Below are positions 49,012 to 53,248 of a DNA stretch of 53,248 bases, one piece after another; position 1 is the stretch's first letter; the number at the start of each line of letters is the position of its first letter. The notes under the pieces were generated by a model. That model worked only from the letters and a program-made list of their open reading frames with translations. It was not told the DNA's origin and searched no databases. Source of the stretch: Rhabdothermincola sp037478855 (GTDB lineage Bacteria; Actinomycetota; Acidimicrobiia; Acidimicrobiales; Acidimicrobilacustridaceae); NCBI GenBank assembly GCA_037478855.1, contig JBBFLY010000012.1, positions 1-53,248 of the forward strand. The letters run 5' to 3'. Both the position numbers and the translations under genes were made by a program.

Positions 49012-50831
49012 CCCGTGCCGGGCGGGGACGCCACTGGCTGGTCCGCGGTCGGCCCCCGCAGCTTGCCCGCGGAGGTGCGGACCGCGGGCTGCTCGACCGG
49101 TACCCCGCCTGCGGGTGCGTCGGTGGCTGGCGGAGCGATGGAGAGCTCCCGCAGGGCGAACGAGGCGATCTTCGACCACGCGGGAGCGGCGACCATGCCA
49201 CCGGTGTAGCCGCCCGCTCGCGGCTCGTCGATCACGACGATGATGGAGAGCGCCGGCCGCTGCGCGGGAACGAAGCCGACGAACGTCGACTGGTACTGCA
49301 CCACGCCGTTCTCGTCGACGTAGCCACCGCGGGGCTGCGGCTTGCGTGATGTGCCGGTCTTGCCAGCCGGCGTGTACCCGTGCACCTGCGCCAGCTTCCC
49401 AGTGCCGGCTGCGACGACCTGTCTGAGCATGAGGTTCATGGTGTCCGCGACGTCCTGGGAGAGCACACGGCGCCCCTCCTCGAACGGGAACGGGTGCTCG
49501 GTGCCATCGGCGTCGATGGTCGCGTGCACCAGGCGGGGTGGGACGTAGACGCCGCGGTTCGCGATCGCGTTGTAGGCGAGGAGCATCTGCAGCGGGGTCA
49601 CCGACACCCCCTGTCCGATGGGCACCGTCCCGATCGACGTCGCCCACCACTGGTTCGGATCGCTCGGGTCGGGGACCCGGCCCGACTGCTCGTTCGGGAA
49701 GCCGAGCGTGGTCGGTCGACCGAAGCCGAACGCGAGGAGCGCACGATGGAGGCGTTCCTTGCCCAGCTGCTGGGCGATCTTGATCGTGCCGATGTTCGAC
49801 GAGTGGGCCAGCACGTCGGCGACGCTCCACGTCACCTGGCCGTGGGGCTCCGCATCCTGGAAGGTGGCGTCCGCGACCTTCAGGGTGGGTGGCACCTGGA
49901 TCATCGTCTCCGGTGACACCAGTCCCGCCTCGATCGCTGCGGCGATCGTGACCATCTTCATCACCGAGCCGGGCTCGTAGACCGTGGTGAGGGCGGCGTT
50001 GTTGGTGCCAGGGACGACCCGCCCGCTCGCGGGGTCGGTGACCATGTTCGCCATCGCCAGGATCTCGCCGGTCTCCGGGCGGGTCACGATCGCGACCGCA
50101 CCTCGGGCCTTGGTCGCCGCGATCTGCTCGGCGAGGATCCGCTCGGTCTCGTACTGCAGGGACCGGTCGAGGGTGAGCACGAGGTCACGACCCTTCACCG
50201 CCGGAACCTGGTGGTGCTCGCCGACGGCGATCGTGCGCCCTGCCGGGTTGCGCTCGAGCACCAGCTTGCCGGGCGTGCCGGTCAGCTGGTCCCCGTAGAG
50301 GGCCTCGAGCCCGGAGATGCCCACGTTGTCGACGTCGGTCGTGCCGAGGATCGAGCGAGCCATGTCCCCGGCGGGATGGAAGCGCTCGGTCTCCTCCAGC
50401 AGCGCAACGCCGGGGAGTGCGAGCGCCGCGACCCGGTCTGCGACGTCCGCGGGCACCTTGCGGGCGACGTAGGCGAAGCGTCCCTCCCTGGTCATCAGGG
50501 CCTCGATGGCGGCAGGATCCATCCCGAGGACGTCGGCGAGCTGCGCGGCCTCAGCCTTGGGGTCCTCGATCAGCGCCGGGTCGACGAAGACCGACTTGGC
50601 TGGCCGGGACATGACCAGCTGGATGCCGTTGCGGTCGTAGATCGTCCCCCGCTCCGCGGCCAGGGTCTGCACGAACGTCCGCTGCTCGATGCCCACCTCC
50701 CGGTAGCGCTGCGGGTTGAGGACCTGCAGGTCGACGATCTTGGACAGCACCAGCGCGAACGCGGCGAGCAGCACGGCGAGCAGCCACAGCAGGCGCACCC
50801 GGTGACCCGCCCGATGGATCGCGACCGTCAT
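49008..50831 (-). CDS. ftsI: Septal transpeptidase FtsI (PBP3, class B)
   Basis: A 607-residue membrane-anchored transpeptidase. A membrane helix lies at residues 12-32 and the dimerisation/pedestal region contains LAAERGTIYDRNG. The active site has Ser289 in EPGSVMKM (SxxK), HSSNIGT (SxN) and PAGKTGTS (KTG). The C-terminal ~55 residues are Pro/Ala-rich. It cross-links septal peptidoglycan with FtsW. The ATG start overlaps the ftsL stop as ATGA. No PASTA domain is seen. Confidence 0.94.
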   Translation of the reverse strand: MTVAIHRAGHRVRLLWLLAVLLAAFALVLSKIVDLQVLNPQRYREVGIEQRTFVQTLAAERGTIYDRNGIQLVMSRPAKSVFVDPALIEDPKAEAAQLADVLGMDPAAIEALMTREGRFAYVARKVPADVADRVAALALPGVALLEETERFHPAGDMARSILGTTDVDNVGISGLEALYGDQLTGTPGKLVLERNPAGRTIAVGEHHQVPAVKGRDLVLTLDRSLQYETERILAEQIAATKARGAVAIVTRPETGEILAMANMVTDPASGRVVPGTNNAALTTVYEPGSVMKMVTIAAAIEAGLVSPETMIQVPPTLKVADATFQDAEPHGQVTWSVADVLAHSSNIGTIKIAQQLGKERLHRALLAFGFGRPTTLGFPNEQSGRVPDPSDPNQWWATSIGTVPIGQGVSVTPLQMLLAYNAIANRGVYVPPRLVHATIDADGTEHPFPFEEGRRVLSQDVADTMNLMLRQVVAAGTGKLAQVHGYTPAGKTGTSRKPQPRGGYVDENGVVQYQSTFVGFVPAQRPALSIIVVIDEPRAGGYTGGMVAAPAWSKIASFALRELSIAPPATDAPAGGVPVEQPAVRTSAGKLRGPTADQPVASPPGTG

Positions 50832-51418
50832 CGACTGGTGCCGGCCTTCGCCGGGGTCGGGGTGGACGTAGCCTTCGTGGTCGGTGTCGAGGTCGATCGC
50901 TTCGGAACGGTGGTGGAGCTCGTCGAGGTCGATCGCCTCGGAACGGTGGTGGAGCTCGTCGGCGTCGGCTTGGCCGCAGTGGTGCTCGTGGTGGCGGGCG
51001 TCGGCTCGCCCTCGACGAGCATCGCCGCGGCATCGTCGTCAGGTTTCGGCTCGAGGTAGGTGATCGCTCCCGGCGTGATCATCCCGAGCTTCCGTGCCGC
51101 CTCGGTGACGCGCGCTGGAGAGCGCAGGTCCACCAGCGCGAGCTCGAGATCACGCTGTCGCAGCTCCTCGGTGCGGATGCGCTCGTTCAGGTCGTCGAGC
51201 GTGCCCTGCTCCTTGATGATGAGGGTCTGGAAGGCGGCGAGGGCGAACATGGCAACGAAGAGCACGACCCCGGCGAGCGTGCCCACCCTCCCGGGCCGCA
51301 GCCGACGCAGCTCATCCGGGTCGACGACCCGCAGTGCGGGACGGGACCGGGGCCGCTCGCGGACGGGTGTGGTCGTTCGCCGCGGGGCGGTGGCCACCGC
51401 CTGAGCACGGGCGCTCAC
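50828..51418 (-). CDS. ftsL: FtsL-like division protein with Thr/Ser-rich tail
   Basis: A 196-residue bitopic protein. A basic cytoplasmic part (RRTTTPVRERPRSRPALR) is followed by a membrane helix at 46-68, a coiled coil (EQGTLDDLNERIRTEELRQRDLELALVDLRS) and the FtsL/DivIC-like end RKLGMITPGAITYLEP. After residue 140 there is an unusual extracytoplasmic Thr/Ser/Pro tail with a repeated SSTTVP(R/K)RSTST unit. Naming rests on position between rsmH and ftsI as well as on topology. GTG 51418 overlaps the rsmH stop as GTGA. Confidence 0.83.
   Translation of the reverse strand: MSARAQAVATAPRRTTTPVRERPRSRPALRVVDPDELRRLRPGRVGTLAGVVLFVAMFALAAFQTLIIKEQGTLDDLNERIRTEELRQRDLELALVDLRSPARVTEAARKLGMITPGAITYLEPKPDDDAAAMLVEGEPTPATTSTTAAKPTPTSSTTVPRRSTSTSSTTVPKRSTSTPTTKATSTPTPAKAGTSR
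50892..50963 (-). repeat. 36-bp tandem duplication in ftsL
   Basis: Two adjacent 36-base units, 50892-50927 and 50928-50963, differ at only a few positions. They encode the repeated (S)TSSTTVP(R/K)RST part of the FtsL tail. Confidence 0.8.
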
Positions 51419-52368
51419 GCCGCCACCTCCGGCAGCTTCTCCACGGCGCGAAGCCGCGCGCTCTGCGCCCGCGGGTTCGCCGCGAGCTCCTCGGCCGAGG
51501 GCTTCACGGCCCCCCGACGCAGCAGGCGCACCCGCGGTCGTGCCCCGCACACACAGGGCAGGCCACTCGGGCAGGTGCAACCGCCCGTCGCCGCCTCGAC
51601 GAAGCGGCTCTTCACCAGGCGGTCCTCACCGGAGTGATAGGAGATCACCACGCAGCGCCCGCCCGGCACGAGCAGATCGATCGCCGCATCAAGGGCTCGC
51701 CGCAGCACCTCGAGCTCGTCGTTCACCTCGATGCGGATCGCCTGGAAGGTGCGCTTCGCCGGATGTCCCCCGTGCCGACGGGCGGCAGCGGGGATCGCGC
51801 TGCGCACCACCTCAGCGAGCTGGCCCGTGGTGGCGAGGGGGCGAGCGGCGACGATGGCCGCCGCGATCCGCCGGGCGTAGCGCTCGTCGCCGTAGACCCA
51901 CAGGATCTGCGCCAGATGATCCTCGTCGTAGCCGTTGACCACATCGGCGGCGGTCAACCCCGTGCTTCGGTCCATCCGCATGTCGAGCGGCCCGTCGTGG
52001 CGGTAGCTGAAGCCACGCTCTGCCCGGTCGAGCTGCGGCGAGCTCACCCCGAGGTCGAACAGGACACCGACGACCGGGCCGATCCCCTCCTCGTCGACCA
52101 CCCGACCGAGCGCGTCGAACCGTGCCTTGCGCAGGCGTGCTCTCGATCCGAACGGGGCGAGGGTGTGGGCGGCGGCGGCCAGCGCGTCGTCGTCCCGGTC
52201 GAGGCCCAGAACCTCGAGTCGGCTCTCCCCCTCGAGCAGCACCCTCGCGTGACCCCCTCCCCCGACGGTGCAGTCGACCACCCAGCCGGTCGGCACGGAC
52301 GCGAACAGCGCGGCGACCTCCCGGACCATAACCGGCTCATGGGCGAAGTTGGTGGATTCCCCCGGCAT
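51415..52368 (-). CDS. rsmH: 16S rRNA (cytosine-1402-N4) methyltransferase
   Basis: A 317-residue SAM methyltransferase. It has HEPVMVREV near the N-terminus, the SAM loop VDCTVGGGGHARVLLE, LFDLGVSSPQLDRAERGFSYRHDGPLDMRMD, and HPAKRTFQAIRIEVNDEL and ISYHSGEDRLVK, all typical of RsmH/MraW. The start is ATG 52368, because GAAGGA lies 6 bases upstream; ATG 52383 (MEGHR) overlaps that site. It begins the run of overlapping genes that ends with ftsQ. The 282 bases between it and mraZ are open in the same frame but look non-coding. Confidence 0.95.
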   Translation of the reverse strand: MPGESTNFAHEPVMVREVAALFASVPTGWVVDCTVGGGGHARVLLEGESRLEVLGLDRDDDALAAAAHTLAPFGSRARLRKARFDALGRVVDEEGIGPVVGVLFDLGVSSPQLDRAERGFSYRHDGPLDMRMDRSTGLTAADVVNGYDEDHLAQILWVYGDERYARRIAAAIVAARPLATTGQLAEVVRSAIPAAARRHGGHPAKRTFQAIRIEVNDELEVLRRALDAAIDLLVPGGRCVVISYHSGEDRLVKSRFVEAATGGCTCPSGLPCVCGARPRVRLLRRGAVKPSAEELAANPRAQSARLRAVEKLPEVAA

Positions 52369-52650
52369 GCGGTGTCCTTCCATGCCCACAGCCGTGGCCT
52401 CGGTGAACCTCAGTCGTCGCTCATCCGCAGCCCCCCGGCAGGCGGGCGCACGTCGGGATGTCTCCCCCGATCGAGCTGGATGGGAAGCGGGCGGAGTAGG
52501 GGCCTTCCATCTGCCGGCCGGGAGGCTGCGCATGAGCGATGGGCAACACGGTCTGGACGGGGTGGTTCGGATGGTCGTGAGCGGTCCTTCGGGTCGTCGC
52601 TGGCTGGCTCTCTCCTGTGGTGCTGTCGGTTCTCCGGTTGACATGGGGCC

Positions 52651-53070
52651 TCACAACCCGAGCGCACCGACGGCCTGGCTCAGGCTGTCGTCGCCACGGG
52701 CACTGACCTCGACCCAGCGGGCCGAGTCCCAGATCTCGATGCGGTCGATGGCGCCGATGACCACCGCGTCGCGGCCGAGCCCGGCGAAGTCACGCAGGCG
52801 CTGCGGGATGGTGATGCGCCCCTGAGAGTCGGGCCGCACCTCGTGTGCGTTCGCTGCGAAGGCGCGGAGGGCCTCCTGCGGGGCCAGCCCCTCTCGGATC
52901 TTCTCCTTGAGCCGGCTCGAGACCTCCTGGAAGCCGGCCTCGGTCCACAGACCCAGACAGCCATCGAGCTGCGAGAGGAAGCCCTTGTCAGCGAGATGAC
53001 TGCGGAACGTCGAGGGCAGGACGATGCGGCCCTTGTCGTCGAGCGAGTGCTCAAACGTTCCGACGAACAC
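52651..53070 (-). CDS. mraZ: Transcriptional regulator MraZ
   Basis: A 139-residue AbrB-like protein made of two SpoVT/MraZ repeats: FVGTFEHSLDDKGRIVLPSTFR and DSQGRITIPQRLRDFAGL, each with the usual DxxGR core. MraZ represses its own cluster by binding direct GTGGG-type repeats, which are present upstream. The start is GTG 53070 with an AAGGA-like Shine-Dalgarno; the longer frame would include the promoter and operator. This is the first gene of the division and cell-wall cluster. Confidence 0.95.
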   Translation of the reverse strand: MFVGTFEHSLDDKGRIVLPSTFRSHLADKGFLSQLDGCLGLWTEAGFQEVSSRLKEKIREGLAPQEALRAFAANAHEVRPDSQGRITIPQRLRDFAGLGRDAVVIGAIDRIEIWDSARWVEVSARGDDSLSQAVGALGL

Positions 53071-53113
53071 GCTTCCTTCCCCGCTGCCCTCATCGTGGTC
53101 ATGTCCCCCTCTG

Positions 53114-53169
53114 GGACTCCACTTCTCCCCACTGCGCCCCACTCTATGACACTGCCCCCCACCGGTCAA
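53114..53169 (-). promoter_or_regulatory. mraZ promoter and MraZ-binding repeat array
   Basis: On the minus strand TTGACC (53169 to 53164), a 17-bp spacer, then TAGAGT (53146 to 53141). From 53163 to 53114 there are five 10-base units: GGTGGGGGGC, AGTGTCATAG, AGTGGGGCGC, AGTGGGGAGA and AGTGGAGTCC. Four carry the GTGG box; the second is degenerate and holds part of the -10. A ~65-nt leader follows to GTG 53070. Confidence 0.8.
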
Positions 53170-53170
53170 C

Positions 53171-53248
53171 CGTCTGCGTCCACCGGCGTGGTGTACGAGC
53201 GGTGAGGTGAGGGGCTGAGGTCCCCCACTCGCGAAGACCACCGCATCA
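53171..53248. other. Sequence upstream of the mraZ promoter
   Basis: No gene start or motif that I can support is visible in these last bases; the window ends here. Confidence 0.4.

Noticed and set aside
52369..52644. 92-residue N-terminal extension of RsmH
   Set aside because: ATG 52368 has a good Shine-Dalgarno six bases upstream and gives the normal RsmH N-terminus; the extension is Pro/Arg/Ser-rich without conservation that I recognise.
1..53248. tRNA, rRNA or riboswitch genes
   Set aside because: All spacers over 60 bases were read; none shows a tRNA TTCRA loop with matching stems, rRNA or a known aptamer.
1..53248. Horizontally acquired island or mobile element
   Set aside because: Base composition is even and gene content is housekeeping; no transposase, integrase, terminal repeats or toxin-antitoxin pairs were seen.

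Overview
The window looks like a chromosomal segment of a high-GC actinobacterium. Supporting marks are the rsmH-to-ftsQ/ftsZ/sepF/yggT/divIVA order without ftsA, a bacterial proteasome activator (Bpa), an Rv1855c-type F420-dependent oxidoreductase, menaquinone rather than ubiquinone genes, and promoters placed directly at start codons. An Acidimicrobiia-like member is my best guess; the class is inference. I see no RNA genes, CRISPR array, insertion sequence, phage gene or sign of recent transfer.

Layout. 1-9.7 kb: the 3' end of rlmN, a sugar nucleotidyltransferase, a small membrane protein, a MaoC hydratase, an F420 oxidoreductase, a secreted peptidase-like lipoprotein, an acyl-CoA synthetase, an acyl-CoA dehydrogenase downstream of a site-2 protease, and a frame-broken gene. 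9.7-16.2 kb: six menaquinone genes (menG-menF, menD, menH, menA, menE) in alternating orientations. 16.2-23.4 kb: a PAS-GGDEF-EAL protein, an SDR, a DUF255 thioredoxin-fold protein, a small repeat array, a nitroreductase and an unknown protein. 23.5-31.6 kb: dnaE, an operon of an alkaline-phosphatase-superfamily enzyme with bpa, an Rrf2 regulator, and dksA-like/lspA/rluD. 31.6-34.7 kb: ileS. 34.7-53.1 kb: the division and cell-wall cluster on the minus strand, read as mraZ, rsmH, ftsL, ftsI, murE, mraY, murD, ftsW, murG, murC, murB, ftsQ, ftsZ, pgeF, yggS, sepF, yggT, divIVA. murF and ddl are absent from it.

How it works together. The cell-wall block makes lipid II (MurB, C, D, E, MraY, MurG) and the septal synthase (FtsW, FtsI, FtsL, FtsQ) next to the Z-ring (FtsZ, SepF) and DivIVA. 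From rsmH to ftsQ all ten junctions overlap, so those eleven genes look translationally coupled. They lie below one strong promoter that carries a MraZ operator array. ftsZ has its own promoter region with a palindromic operator.

The most consistent sequence-level signal is promoter architecture. At least fourteen transcription-unit heads have a TANNNT hexamer ending 6-8 nt before ATG or GTG, as expected for leaderless mRNAs. Several divergent pairs have their two -10 boxes close together or overlapping. Other oddities are a histone-H1-like tail on a DksA-family protein that has lost three of its four zinc cysteines, a gene broken at one and possibly two homopolymers, DnaA-box-like sites before dnaE, and very frequent 3'-end overlaps of convergent genes. 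I did not find a clear multi-gene system of unknown type; most genes are conserved housekeeping functions.
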